In this document: positions 47,425 to 57,141 of the stretch, piece after piece
How the letters are laid out: each line of letters begins with the position of its first letter
Position numbering within the stretch: position 1 is the first letter of the stretch
Assembly (NCBI GenBank): GCA_039818985.1
Contig: JBCBSU010000001.1
Span: 1,204,367 to 1,268,366, forward strand
Source of the DNA: Pseudomonadota bacterium
GTDB taxonomy: Bacteria; Pseudomonadota; Alphaproteobacteria; Sphingomonadales; Sphingomonadaceae
Direction of reading: 5' to 3'
Length of the DNA: 64,000 nucleotides
Notes under the pieces: model-generated
Database searches by the model: none
What the model saw: only the letters and a program-made list of their open reading frames with translations
Told to the model about the DNA's origin: nothing
Position numbers and translations under genes: made by a program

Positions 47425-49168
47425 CAAGCCCGGCGATCCTGGCTGCGTCCTTATCCGGGAAGCGCGGCCACAGGCCCTGGGTCAGGCCATAAGCGCTTTG
47501 AGAGGAAATGCCGGCCTGGGCCTCATATTTCCAGTAATTGCGCAGCACGATGCCGACATAGGCGCGGGTCTCATAATAGGGGATGGATTCGATATAGAGC
47601 AGCGGGTCGTCCTGGTCCTTGATTTCCTCGTTCCAGCGGCTCACCGGGGTGGTGCCGGCATTATAGGCGGCGATGACCTTGGGCAGAAGACCCTGGGTTT
47701 CGGGTTTCTTGCTCAGCGACTGGAGATAGAGCTGGCCCAGCGCCAGATTGGCCTCGGGCTTGGTCAGGTCGGCGGTGCTGATGTCAAGGCTGTAGGCGCG
47801 TGCCATGTCGGATGCGGTGCCGGGGCGCAGCTGCATCAGGCCGCGAGCATTGGCCGGGCTGACGGCATCGGTGCGAAACGCCGATTCCTGCCAGACATGG
47901 GCATAGACCAGCGCCGGATCGACTTTCCAGCCATTGACCGGGGTCCAGCTTGGCGTCGGGAAATAGGCCTGGTCGCCGAGACGGGCATTGGCCGGTGCAT
48001 AATGGCCGAGCCATGCCTGTAGCGTTGGCATGCCAATATGACCAGCGAGCTTGACCAGCAGCGCATGATCGACGCCATGGGCACGGCGCGCTTCATGGCG
48101 GATGATTTCATCGGCAAGCGAGCCACGGCCAATATCGGCCAGCGCCATCGCCATTTTGGCGTTGCGGCTGCCCTCCAGTGCCTCGCGGTCGGCCCGGGTA
48201 AGTTTTGCCGATCCTGCTGGAGCCGCCAGTGACATGCCCAGCGCTTCACGCGCCAACAGGCTGTAGAGCGCATCCTTTTGCTGGGCAGCGGCGCGCAGTG
48301 CTGGTTCGACTTTGTGCGGCTGTCCCGCACGCATGGCGGCGCGCGAAGCCCAATAATAGCCGGCGCTTACCAGTTCGGGGTTATCGGCGAAGGTGCCAGT
48401 GCGGTGAAAAGCATATTCGGCATGGGCGTAATGACCCAGGCGCCATGCCGCCAGGCCTTTGACCCAGTAGCTGTCGGCGAGCCATGGGCCGGAACCCCGC
48501 ACCGCCTGACCGGCAACATCAAAGGCCTTTGCCGGCTGATTCTCGATATAATAGGACCATGCGATACGCTGCAGCCATTCGGTACGGCTCTGTTCGCTGA
48601 TGTCTTTTTCAACAGAGCGGAAATAGGCCATGGCCTGATCGGGATTGTCATTCTTGATCGCGTCAAGAATGGTACCTGCATGATGCCGGTGCAGTGCCTT
48701 GGCGCCTTTTACCGGTCGCGGCTTGCCGCGCACAGGCGGACCGGGGCGATAGGACAGGCGGCGGCGGGCATCGTCGATGCCGAGTTGCGTCGCACCGCGT
48801 CGGGTGGCGAGGCGACCGATCTGATCAGCTTGCGGGATATAGGGCGCTTCGCCTAGCAGCGTGATCAGCGGTTCGAGTTCGACACGCGGCGAATGCGCGG
48901 CGAGATAGAGTTCGGCGCGCAATATCGGTGACAGCAGGTCGTCTTGCGCGGCATCGGCCAGCTGCTGTGCGCGGCGCCAGTTACGGGCATCAAGCGCGAT
49001 AAAAAAGTCGCGGGCTCGCTGTTCTTCAGTCCGGGACAGAATGTTGTGATCGACGGTATCGGCCGATGCATAATAGTCGTAGCTGGATGGTGCGCTCGCC
49101 GCTGTCTCGGCCTGTGCCGGGCTTACGGCAAGGGTGACGACACTAATTCCGGCCAGTGCTTTGAACAT
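47399..49168 (-). CDS. Soluble lytic transglycosylase (SLT70-like)
   Basis: A periplasmic enzyme that cleaves peptidoglycan between MurNAc and GlcNAc, leaving 1,6-anhydro ends. A signal peptide is visible (residues 1-20, ending AQA). A long alpha-superhelical U-like region of repeats spans about 50-400, and the catalytic SLT domain about 420-560 carries the catalytic glutamate in VWQESAFRTDAVSP followed by ARGLMQLRPGTASDMA. Length 589 residues. The start codon lies 26 bases inside the end of the UDG-like gene, so the two are probably co-translated. Confidence 0.93.
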   Translation of the reverse strand: MFKALAGISVVTLAVSPAQAETAASAPSSYDYYASADTVDHNILSRTEEQRARDFFIALDARNWRRAQQLADAAQDDLLSPILRAELYLAAHSPRVELEPLITLLGEAPYIPQADQIGRLATRRGATQLGIDDARRRLSYRPGPPVRGKPRPVKGAKALHRHHAGTILDAIKNDNPDQAMAYFRSVEKDISEQSRTEWLQRIAWSYYIENQPAKAFDVAGQAVRGSGPWLADSYWVKGLAAWRLGHYAHAEYAFHRTGTFADNPELVSAGYYWASRAAMRAGQPHKVEPALRAAAQQKDALYSLLAREALGMSLAAPAGSAKLTRADREALEGSRNAKMAMALADIGRGSLADEIIRHEARRAHGVDHALLVKLAGHIGMPTLQAWLGHYAPANARLGDQAYFPTPSWTPVNGWKVDPALVYAHVWQESAFRTDAVSPANARGLMQLRPGTASDMARAYSLDISTADLTKPEANLALGQLYLQSLSKKPETQGLLPKVIAAYNAGTTPVSRWNEEIKDQDDPLLYIESIPYYETRAYVGIVLRNYWKYEAQAGISSQSAYGLTQGLWPRFPDKDAARIAGLDGEQDGGD

Positions 49169-49964
49169 CCATCTGCCCCTTCAGTCTGAGCCAGTCTCTC
49201 CAGGCGGCGCGTTTCATTGCCGGCTTGGACGCCAATATGCGCGGGTGAAAGCTGGCACTGGCGGGCATATTGCTGCCATCATGGTTAATAAATCGTAACG
49301 AACGTCGGTTTTCGGCGAGATCATTGCCAGTAACGGCAATATTGGCGATTTTGCTGCATAGCATGACAGTTTGAGGCTGTAGCAACACCATCTGGTGCGC
49401 CACCAATTTGCGCCAGAGCGGTCTGGCCGCAAGCTCTGCTTCGGGATCGGCACAATATTGTGGCAGGATGCTGACAAAAGCGCATTGTTCGCGGGACAGA
49501 CCAATCGCTTGCATAATCGCATCGAGCATGGCGCCGCTGCTGCCCGAAAACAGTGCATCGCTGTCATCCTCGCAGGGCATGTCGCTGACCAGCAGCAATT
49601 TGGGTTCTGTTCGCAATGTCGGTGGCAGGCGTGGGCCAATTCCGCTGCGGGTCTGCAATGCCTCGCTCTCGACCCACCATGGCAGCATCGCCTCAAGGCT
49701 TTCGGGAAGGGCAATGCTGCTATCGTCCGGGGCAGGAGGGGCTGCATCACCTTTAGGGGCACGTTTTGGTGCAGCAGCAGCCGATGGCGACGTGCTCCTG
49801 GGTTCGGTTGTTTTAGTCGCGGTTCCGCTAACCGGCTCGTCCAGCCACCCACCGGGTGTCTCGGTAAAACCGCTATCGACACCCAGGTCCTGCCACCAGC
49901 GCCAATAGCCTTGCAGCGCATCGGCTGTCAGCAAGGACGGGTCAGGGGCAGAATTCTCGGTCAT
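49143..49964 (-). CDS. Uracil-DNA glycosylase superfamily protein, divergent
   Basis: A 273-residue protein whose C-terminal half resembles family 4/5 uracil-DNA glycosylases: PKLLLVSDMPCEDDSDALFSG stands where GEAPGxxED-PFVG is expected, MLDAIMQAIGL follows, and the final SFHPRILASKPAMKRAAWRDW (residue pattern HPxxxxxxPxxKRxxW) is family-typical. The first 100 residues are low-complexity (Ala, Pro, Ser). The glycine of the catalytic loop is a cysteine and the cysteine set that binds an Fe-S cluster in family 4 is missing, so activity is doubtful. It overlaps the start of the transglycosylase gene. Such genes are common here in sphingomonads. Confidence 0.75.
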   Translation of the reverse strand: MTENSAPDPSLLTADALQGYWRWWQDLGVDSGFTETPGGWLDEPVSGTATKTTEPRSTSPSAAAAPKRAPKGDAAPPAPDDSSIALPESLEAMLPWWVESEALQTRSGIGPRLPPTLRTEPKLLLVSDMPCEDDSDALFSGSSGAMLDAIMQAIGLSREQCAFVSILPQYCADPEAELAARPLWRKLVAHQMVLLQPQTVMLCSKIANIAVTGNDLAENRRSLRFINHDGSNMPASASFHPRILASKPAMKRAAWRDWLRLKGQMDVQSTGRN

Positions 49965-50136
49965 AGGGGCGATGGGACGCTTTGCTTCTCGGTTTCAGCA
50001 GGCCTTGCCGTAAGGGAAGGGACAACCCTCTTGGTCAAGCCGCTCCTTTTCGCTATCGGATTGTTGAGTTCAGCGCAATTGCGCACCACATATAAGATAT
50101 TTCTGCCACCTGTTCCGGCGGCAATTGGGAGTGAAT

Positions 50137-51792
50137 ATGAGCGAACGCGAGTCCATGCCTTATGACGTAGTGATTGTCGGTGGCGGCCCGGCAGGGCTGT
50201 CCGCGGCGATCCGGCTGAAGCAACTCGCCGCCGAGGCGGAAAGTGAAATCGACGTCTGCATATTGGAAAAAGGTTCGGAAATCGGGGCACATATCCTTTC
50301 AGGTGCGGTGATCGATCCGCGCTCGCTCGACGAACTTATTCCAGACTGGCGCGACAAGGGCTGCCCGATGGCCGAAACGCCGGTTACCGATAACCAGCAC
50401 TGGGTGCTGACCAAGACCCGCAAGTTCGAGATTCCGCACTTTCTGCTGCCGTCCTTCATGAACAACAAGGGCACTTATACAGGCTCGCTGGGCAATATGT
50501 GCCGCTGGCTGGCGGAACAGGCGGAAGAGCTGGGTGTCGAGATATTTCCCGGCTTCGCTGCCGCGGAAATCCTCTATAATGAGGATGGGTCGGTCAAGGG
50601 CGTTGCAACCGGCGATATGGGCATTGCGCGTGACGGCAGCCAGAAGCCGGATTATCAGCCAGGACTGGAGTTGCACGCAAAATATACTTTCTTTGCAGAA
50701 GGTGTGCGCGGGCATCTTACAAAGCTTCTCAAGAAGCAGTTCGATCTGGAAAAGGATTGTGAACCGCAGGTCTATGGTCTTGGTATCAAGGAATTGTGGG
50801 ACATCGCGCCGGAAAAGCATGTTCCCGGCCGGGTGATTCATGCTCAGGGCTGGCCGCTCGGCGCTGGCGCCAATGGCGGCGGCTTTCTCTACCACCAGGC
50901 TGATGGCCAGGTCGCGCTTGGCTATGTCACCTGGCTCAACTACAGGAACCCGCATCTCAAACCGTTTGAGGAGATGCAGCGCTGGAAGACGCATCCGGAT
51001 ATCCGCAAGATCCTCGAAGGTGGCAAGCGCGTGTCCTATGGCGCGCGTGCGATCAATGATGGCGGCTTGCAGTCCATCCCCAGGCTGACCTTCCCGGGTG
51101 GTGCGCTGATTGGTTGTTCCGCCGGTTTTCTGAACGTACCGCGGATCAAGGGCACGCATACGGCGATGAAGTCGGGCATGATGGCGGCAGAAGCCGCCTT
51201 TGGCGCTATTCAACAGCAGCGCAGCAGCGATGAGCTGACCGCCTATACCGACGCGTTCGAGAATAGCTGGGTCAAGACCGAACTCAGCAAGGTGCGCAAT
51301 GTCGTGCCGCTGGTGAAGAAATTTGATGATCTGCTCGGCTCTTTCTTTGCTGGCATCACCATGTGGCTCGAGCATCTCGGTATCAGGGTGCCGTTCACCA
51401 TGGGACACAAGCCCGATCACAGCTATTTGGTGCGCAAGGAACATGCGCATCCGATTGAATATCCCAAGCCGGATAATGAGATCACCTTTGACCGGCTTTC
51501 CTCGGTGTTTCTCTCCAACACCAACCATGAAGAAGACCAGCCGGTGCATCTACAGCTCAAGGACCCGGAGATTCCGATTGCGCACAATCTGCCGCTCTAT
51601 GACGAGCCTGCACAGCGCTATTGCCCCGCGGGTGTCTATGAAGTCGTTGAAGAGGATGACGGGTCGAAGCGGTTCCAGATCAATGCCCAGAACTGCGTCC
51701 ATTGCAAAACCTGTGACATCAAGGATCCGACCCAGAACATCAACTGGGTGACACCCGAAGGCGGGGGCGGGCCCAACTATCCCAATATGTAG
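50137..51792 (+). CDS. Electron transfer flavoprotein-ubiquinone oxidoreductase
   Basis: An inner-membrane-associated enzyme that passes electrons from electron transfer flavoprotein, reduced by acyl-CoA dehydrogenases, to ubiquinone. The FAD loop VVIVGGGPAGLSAAIRL lies at about residues 11-27. The C-terminal 4Fe-4S cysteines are in RYCPAGVYEV and NCVHCKTCDIKDP. The 551-residue length is typical. I start at the ATG at 50137, five bases after GGGAG, rather than a TTG four codons upstream. It leads a long plus-strand run. Confidence 0.96.
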   Translation: MSERESMPYDVVIVGGGPAGLSAAIRLKQLAAEAESEIDVCILEKGSEIGAHILSGAVIDPRSLDELIPDWRDKGCPMAETPVTDNQHWVLTKTRKFEIPHFLLPSFMNNKGTYTGSLGNMCRWLAEQAEELGVEIFPGFAAAEILYNEDGSVKGVATGDMGIARDGSQKPDYQPGLELHAKYTFFAEGVRGHLTKLLKKQFDLEKDCEPQVYGLGIKELWDIAPEKHVPGRVIHAQGWPLGAGANGGGFLYHQADGQVALGYVTWLNYRNPHLKPFEEMQRWKTHPDIRKILEGGKRVSYGARAINDGGLQSIPRLTFPGGALIGCSAGFLNVPRIKGTHTAMKSGMMAAEAAFGAIQQQRSSDELTAYTDAFENSWVKTELSKVRNVVPLVKKFDDLLGSFFAGITMWLEHLGIRVPFTMGHKPDHSYLVRKEHAHPIEYPKPDNEITFDRLSSVFLSNTNHEEDQPVHLQLKDPEIPIAHNLPLYDEPAQRYCPAGVYEVVEEDDGSKRFQINAQNCVHCKTCDIKDPTQNINWVTPEGGGGPNYPNM

Positions 51793-51842
51793 CCTATGGC
51801 TGCGGATAGTCCGGGACAGCGACCCAGCGACAGGAAATTACC

Positions 51843-52700
51843 GTGGAATTAAGCCAGATAGCGCCTGCCAAGCTGAACCTGGCGCTGCATGTGCGGGCGC
51901 GCCGTGCCGATGGATATCATGACCTGGAAACGCTTTTCTGTTTTCTCGGCGATGGCGACAGGCTGGTGGTGCGGCCCGCTGACGATCTGTCGCTCGCAAT
52001 AACAGGTCCCTTTGGTGCCGGGCTGCCGGTCGCTGCCGATAATCTGGTGCTGCGCGCGGCGCGGTTGCTCGCTGAAGAGACGAATATAGCATCCGGGGCG
52101 CATATCGTGCTGGAGAAGAACCTGCCGGTTGCCTCGGGCATTGGCGGCGGCTCGGCCGATGCGGCGGCGGCGCTGCGGCTGCTTAACCGGTTGTGGCGGC
52201 TAGACTGGGCGCTGGAGCGGCTTGCCGCTCTCGGCGCCGGGCTGGGTGCAGATGTCCCGGCCTGTATCCATAGTCGCTATTGCGTTGCGAGCGGGGTAGG
52301 TGACGTGATGACGTTTGCACCCTCGATCCTGCCCAATCGCACCCCGATATTGCTGGTTAACCCGCTACAAACGGTGTCAACGCCGGCAGTGTTCCAGGGC
52401 TGGGACCGAGAGGATCGCGGTCCTTTGCCAACGCAGCCGAGCATAGCGGAATTATCCGGCACCACACGCAATGACCTGACGCCATCAGCCATAAACCAGT
52501 GCCCGGCCATTACCGGCATATTGGAGGCGCTTGATATAACCGGCGCAGAACTGGTGCGTATGTCGGGCTCTGGTGCGACCTGCTTTGCCCTTTATCGTGA
52601 TGCCGTCGTCAGGGACCGCGCGGCGGCTGATATAGCCGCGCGCTTTCCCGAATACTGGATGCTGGCAACCCACAGTGTCGATCATGACTTTAGCGGCTGA
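51843..52700 (+). CDS. ispE: 4-diphosphocytidyl-2-C-methyl-D-erythritol kinase (IspE)
   Basis: A GHMP kinase in the non-mevalonate (MEP) pathway for isoprenoid precursors. The ATP loop PVASGIGGGSADAAAAL is at about residue 96, the N-terminal AKLNLALHVRARRADGYHD shows the substrate site, and MSGSGATCFALY is the third GHMP motif. It begins at a GTG (VELSQIAPAKLNL), 50 bases after the ETF-QO gene. 285 residues, normal. Confidence 0.94.
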   Translation: MELSQIAPAKLNLALHVRARRADGYHDLETLFCFLGDGDRLVVRPADDLSLAITGPFGAGLPVAADNLVLRAARLLAEETNIASGAHIVLEKNLPVASGIGGGSADAAAALRLLNRLWRLDWALERLAALGAGLGADVPACIHSRYCVASGVGDVMTFAPSILPNRTPILLVNPLQTVSTPAVFQGWDREDRGPLPTQPSIAELSGTTRNDLTPSAINQCPAITGILEALDITGAELVRMSGSGATCFALYRDAVVRDRAAADIAARFPEYWMLATHSVDHDFSG

Positions 52701-53451
52701 TATGGCACATTTTGAACCGGTTGAGCATATGGCGGCACGGAAGGGCGCATTGCTGGAATCGCTGTTGATCATTGGCGATCATGCCTCGAACCATGTGCCC
52801 GACAATATTCAACTGGGTCTGGCGCCCTATGTCATGCAGACGCACCGTGCAGTCGATCTCGGTACAGAACAGCTTTCGATGCTGCTGGCCGAGCGTTTTG
52901 GCTGTGCCGTCGCCAATGCCCGCGCTTCGCGGCTGGTGGTCGACCTGAACCGCCATCGCGATGATCCCGATGTCATTCCCCATGCCAGCGATGCGGTGGA
53001 AATTCCCGGCAACCGGCTCGACGAGACAGCGCATGAAGCACGGCTTGATCGTTATTATGACAGCTATCATCGAAGAATCGGCGAGATCATCGCCAGTATC
53101 AACCCGAAGCTACTGATCTTCTTGCACAGTTTTGCATCGAAGCTCGACAGTCAGCAGCATCAGAGCCGACCCTGGCATATCGGGATCATGTATGATGATG
53201 ATGATCGTGCAGGACAAGTGGCGCTGGATTATTTTCATTCGGTCGATATCCCGGTTGGTGATCAGCTGCCCTATTCGGGGAAGATTTATAACAGTTCGAT
53301 ATCTCGTCATGGCGATCGCAATGGCATTGCCTGTCTCGGTCTGGAGATACGCCAGGACCGGCTTGCCAATGCCGCTGGCCGGGCGGTCATGGCGGATCAT
53401 GTCGGTGCCATGGCCGAGGCGATAGTGCAGGCGCTGTTGCTAGAGGCGTAA
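52684..53451 (+). CDS. N-formylglutamate amidohydrolase family protein
   Basis: A zinc-dependent amidohydrolase family member. Conserved pieces: LLIIGDHASNHVPDNI with the metal-binding Asp-His, RAVDLGTEQLSMLLA, RLVVDLNRHRDDPDVI and IFLHSFASKL. Members cleave N-formylglutamate in histidine degradation, but there are no hut genes here, so the substrate may differ. The start is ambiguous: ATG 52684 overlaps ispE by 17 bases, ATG 52702 stands just behind its stop; neither has a strong ribosome-binding site. Confidence 0.85.
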   Translation: MTLAADMAHFEPVEHMAARKGALLESLLIIGDHASNHVPDNIQLGLAPYVMQTHRAVDLGTEQLSMLLAERFGCAVANARASRLVVDLNRHRDDPDVIPHASDAVEIPGNRLDETAHEARLDRYYDSYHRRIGEIIASINPKLLIFLHSFASKLDSQQHQSRPWHIGIMYDDDDRAGQVALDYFHSVDIPVGDQLPYSGKIYNSSISRHGDRNGIACLGLEIRQDRLANAAGRAVMADHVGAMAEAIVQALLLEA

Positions 53452-53525
53452 GCGGATAGGCTAATGTGCTATGCCATACGCTTTAGCGCTGTTTTTTCAT
53501 CACTGCCTTGCTTAGGATAGCCACT

Positions 53526-55247
53526 ATGAGCAAGACATTCGACAAAAACACGCTGCCCAGCCGCCATGTCTCGGTCGGCCCGGAACGCGCACCGCACCGC
53601 AGCTATTATTATGCCATGGGTCTGACCGAGGAAGAGATTGCCCGGCCTTTTGTCGGTGTGGTCTCGGCGGGCAATGACAGTGCCCCGTGCAACACCACGC
53701 TCGATGCCCAGGCGGATGTATGCCGTGAGGGTGTCAATGCCGGGGGCGGTATGCCGCGGCGGTTCAACACCATTACCGTCACCGATGGCATTGCCATGGG
53801 GCATCAGGGGATGAAGGCCTCGCTGGTCAGCCGCGAGGTGATTGCCGACTCGGTCGAACTGTCGGTGCGCGGCCATTGTTACGATGCGCTGGTCGGTTTT
53901 GCCGGCTGCGACAAGAGTCTGCCGGGCATGATGATGGCGATGCTGCGGCTCAATATTCCGGCGATCTTCGTCTATGGCGGATCGATCCTGCCCGGTGTCT
54001 ATCGCGGTGAGGATGTCACTGTGGTTGATGTGTTTGAGGCGGTGGGCCAGCATTCTGCCGGAAATTGCCCTTTGACCGAGCTGATTGCGCTGGAAAAGGT
54101 TGCCTGCCCCGGTCACGGCGCCTGTGGCGGCCAGTTTACCGCCAACACCATGGCCTGTGTCGGTGAGGCAATTGGTTTGTCCCTGCCAAGCAGCAATATG
54201 GTGCCTGCAGCCTATAAATCGCGCGAAGAGATCGCCCGCGCCGCTGGCGAGCAGGTGATGCAATTGCTCGCCGATGATCTGCGTCCGCGCGACATCTGTA
54301 CTCGTAAGGCGTTCGAAAATGCCGCACGTGTGGTTGCGGCGACTGGTGGGTCGACCAATGCAGCGCTGCATCTGCCAGCCATGGCGCATGAGGCGGGCAT
54401 CCGCTTCGGCCTTGAAGACGTTGCGGCGATGTTCCGCGAAACCCCCTATATTGCCGATCTCAAACCTGGCGGTCGCTATGTCGCGCGTGATCTGCACGAG
54501 GCCGGCGGCGTCTATATGGTGATGAAGAGCCTGATGCGCGAAAATCTGCTGCATCCGGATTGTATCACCGCGACAGGGAAGACGCTGGGCGAGAATATCG
54601 ATGAGGTCAGCTGGAATCCCGACCAGAAAGTGATCTATGACGTCAAGACGCCGATCACGCCGACCGGCGGTGTTGTGGGGCTGAAGGGCTCGCTGGCACC
54701 CGAGGGGGCGATTGTGAAGATCGCCGGAATGCAGACGCTCAGCTTCTCCGGCCCGGCCCGGGTTTTTGAGTGTGAAGAGGATGCCTTTGCTGCGGTCGAG
54801 GCGCGGGATATCGCCGAGGGTTGTGTTATCGTCATCCGCAATGAGGGACCGCGCGGCGGCCCCGGCATGCGCGAGATGCTGGCGACGACTGCGGCGCTTT
54901 ATGGCCAGGGCATGGGGGAAAAGGTTGCGCTGATTACCGATGGCCGCTTTTCCGGCGCTACGCGCGGTTTCTGTATTGGCCATGTCGGGCCGGAAGCTGC
55001 GATGGGCGGACCGATCGGGCTGGTTCAGGATGGCGACCCGATCAGCATCGATGCCGAAGCCGGCACCATCGATCTGCATGTCGATGAGGAAGAGCTGACG
55101 CAAAGGCGACAGCATTGGCAGGAACATCCCAATGACTATGGTTCGGGTGCGTTGTGGCGCTATGCGCAAAATGTTGGACCCGCTGCCGATGGCGCGGTAA
55201 CGCATCCGGGGGCTGCCGAAGAGCGGCATGTCTATGCGGATATCTGA
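53526..55247 (+). CDS. ilvD: Dihydroxy-acid dehydratase
   Basis: This Fe-S dehydratase makes the 2-keto acids that precede valine, leucine and isoleucine. The three cluster cysteines are in [23 protein letters not shown] and [14 protein letters not shown], the pattern of the 2Fe-2S type. The active-site [19 protein letters not shown] is near the C-terminus. I start at the ATG at 53526 giving 573 residues, the compact form of the family. It follows the amidohydrolase by 74 bases. Confidence 0.95.
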   Translation: MSKTFDKNTLPSRHVSVGPERAPHRSYYYAMGLTEEEIARPFVGVVSAGNDSAPCNTTLDAQADVCREGVNAGGGMPRRFNTITVTDGIAMGHQGMKASLVSREVIADSVELSVRGHCYDALVGFAGCDKSLPGMMMAMLRLNIPAIFVYGGSILPGVYRGEDVTVVDVFEAVGQHSAGNCPLTELIALEKVACPGHGACGGQFTANTMACVGEAIGLSLPSSNMVPAAYKSREEIARAAGEQVMQLLADDLRPRDICTRKAFENAARVVAATGGSTNAALHLPAMAHEAGIRFGLEDVAAMFRETPYIADLKPGGRYVARDLHEAGGVYMVMKSLMRENLLHPDCITATGKTLGENIDEVSWNPDQKVIYDVKTPITPTGGVVGLKGSLAPEGAIVKIAGMQTLSFSGPARVFECEEDAFAAVEARDIAEGCVIVIRNEGPRGGPGMREMLATTAALYGQGMGEKVALITDGRFSGATRGFCIGHVGPEAAMGGPIGLVQDGDPISIDAEAGTIDLHVDEEELTQRRQHWQEHPNDYGSGALWRYAQNVGPAADGAVTHPGAAEERHVYADI

Positions 55248-55265
55248 TGGGGGACAGCGGGTATA

Positions 55266-55688
55266 ATGGCATTTGAGAAGAAGATTCTTGCTGTGTCAGT
55301 GCTTTGTGCTTTGATCATGGGCTGTGGTACTGAAGTGACGGATAATGGCGGGGGTGGCAGCGATGCCAGTAACGATAGCGCCGCCGCGGCAGTGGCCAGA
55401 GATGACGGTACATTGTCATGTGCTCTTGGCGGCGTGGAGGAATTCACCCGCAGCTGCGATATCGAGCGGCTGAGCAATGATGAAGGCAAGCAGATGATCT
55501 TCCGCCATCCCGATGGCGGATTCCGGCGGTTTCTCGTGGTGACCGATGGCCGCGCACTTGTGGCGGCGGATGGTGCCGATGATGCAATAGTCACCATTAT
55601 CGGCGAAAACCGTATCGAGGTTCAGGTCGAGAATGACCGCTATCAGTTGCCTGCGCGTGTAGCCGATAAAGACAAAGATGACGGCTGA
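55266..55688 (+). CDS. Putative lipoprotein of unknown function
   Basis: A 140-residue protein with a lipoprotein signal peptide: a KK-start, hydrophobic AVSVLCALIM and a lipobox ending MGC at about residue 20. After the cysteine comes a Gly/Ser/Asp-rich tether and then a small domain with a cysteine pair (LSCALGG and RSCDIERL) and FRHPDGGFRRFLVVTDGR. I recall similar proteins in sphingomonads without function. It overlaps the next gene by 11 bases, so the two are co-translated. Confidence 0.78.
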   Translation: MAFEKKILAVSVLCALIMGCGTEVTDNGGGGSDASNDSAAAAVARDDGTLSCALGGVEEFTRSCDIERLSNDEGKQMIFRHPDGGFRRFLVVTDGRALVAADGADDAIVTIIGENRIEVQVENDRYQLPARVADKDKDDG

Positions 55689-57141
55689 TCATCTGCGCCG
55701 CGATCTGCACGGTCGCGCGATTGTCTCGGTGGCCGAGATGCAGGCGGCTGAACAGGCAGTGTTCGACAGCGGCGTGTCGGTCGAGGAACTGATGCAACAG
55801 GCGGGCGAAGGTGCCGCCGAAATCATCTGGCGCATTGGTGGCACAACGCCCACGCTTGTCCTTTGCGGTCCCGGTAATAATGGTGGTGATGGCTATGTCA
55901 TTGCCGAATATCTGCGCCAAAAGGGTGTGGATGTGCAGGTTGCGGCGATGCACGAACCGAGCAGCAAGGCAGGCTTGTGGGCGTCCAAACGCTATCAGGG
56001 CGAAACGGTACCGCTGGATGCGGCGACGCCAAGGCCGCAGGCCGTCGATGCACTGTTCGGTACCGGACAGGATCGCGACCTTGCTCCGGAACTGGTTGCC
56101 ATGGCGTCACCGTTGTTGAAGCGGGCCCAGCGGCGCATCGCTATCGATCTGCCGAGCGGCATAGACAGCGACAATGGCGCCGACAGGGAAAGTATGGTGC
56201 ATTATCATCATACAATCACACTCGGTGCGTATAAATATGCCCATTTTGAAGGATATGGATCGCATATCTGCGGTGAACTATCACTTGTGCCTCTGCCAGT
56301 CACATTGCCTGAAACTGCGCCTGTTACGCTGGCCAGGCCGGTATTTAGCGGTCCGGAAGCCGACAGCCATAAATATCGCCGTGGCATGGTCGTGATTGTC
56401 GCTGGCGCTATGGTTGGTGCCGCGATATTGGCGGCAAAGGCGGCCTCACATGCCGGCGCAGGCTATGTCTTGATTGCCGGAAAAGGCTCTGCACCGGGCG
56501 AGTTGCCCACCGATATCATCTGGCGCGACACCAAAGATGACGTCGCTCTGGATGAATTACTGGCGGATCCGCGCATTGGCACGATTGTTATCGGCCCCGG
56601 GCTGGGGCGTGATGACTGTGCCGCACAGCGTTTCGAAGCAGCGCTTGAGGCGGGTGCCAGGCTGGTCATCGATGCCGATGCGCTCTATCTGCTCAATCAC
56701 GACCATATCGCGACGATGGCCGGACGTGCCGTCCTGACGCCGCATGGCGGAGAGTTCAGCGCGCTGTCACGGCTGTTCGATGGAAAGAGCAACGAAAAAG
56801 GGCCGGGCAAGATTGAACGGACCCGGATGCTGGCCGATGCGCTTGGCTGTGCGCTGCTGCATAAGGGGCCGCTGACCGTCATGGCGGCACCCGATGAAGC
56901 CGTTGTCATCGACGCCTTTGGCAGCAAATGGCTCTCTGTCGCGGGCAGCGGCGACGTCCTGTCTGGAGTTATTGCCGCACGACTGGCGACGGCGCGCAGC
57001 AAACCGCATCAGGCGGCGCAACAGGGACAATGGCTACACAGCAAGGCGGCGCAGTTGTTGCCACCGCCCTTTACGGCTTCGCAGCTTGCCCATGCGCTGT
57101 CATCTGCAACAGCATTGTGTCTGGAGAAAGACGCAATCTGA
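55678..57141 (+). CDS. nnr: Bifunctional NAD(P)H-hydrate epimerase / ADP-dependent dehydratase
   Basis: A repair enzyme that restores damaged, hydrated NADH and NADPH. The N-terminal epimerase domain (about 1-215) has GPGNNGGDGYVIAEYL and the IDLPSGIDSDNG segment; the C-terminal dehydratase domain (about 225-480) has IVIGPGLGRDDCA, VLTPHGGEFSAL and VAGSGDVLSGVIAARL. The 487 residues match the fused bacterial form. Its stop overlaps the start of the methyltransferase by one base (TGATG). Confidence 0.95.
   Translation: MTADHLRRDLHGRAIVSVAEMQAAEQAVFDSGVSVEELMQQAGEGAAEIIWRIGGTTPTLVLCGPGNNGGDGYVIAEYLRQKGVDVQVAAMHEPSSKAGLWASKRYQGETVPLDAATPRPQAVDALFGTGQDRDLAPELVAMASPLLKRAQRRIAIDLPSGIDSDNGADRESMVHYHHTITLGAYKYAHFEGYGSHICGELSLVPLPVTLPETAPVTLARPVFSGPEADSHKYRRGMVVIVAGAMVGAAILAAKAASHAGAGYVLIAGKGSAPGELPTDIIWRDTKDDVALDELLADPRIGTIVIGPGLGRDDCAAQRFEAALEAGARLVIDADALYLLNHDHIATMAGRAVLTPHGGEFSALSRLFDGKSNEKGPGKIERTRMLADALGCALLHKGPLTVMAAPDEAVVIDAFGSKWLSVAGSGDVLSGVIAARLATARSKPHQAAQQGQWLHSKAAQLLPPPFTASQLAHALSSATALCLEKDAI

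Noticed and set aside
53469-55229. A 586-codon open frame antisense to ilvD
   Set aside because: It is a shadow of codon bias in a GC-rich gene. Its translation has no family character, while the plus-strand frame is a complete IlvD with all cluster cysteines.
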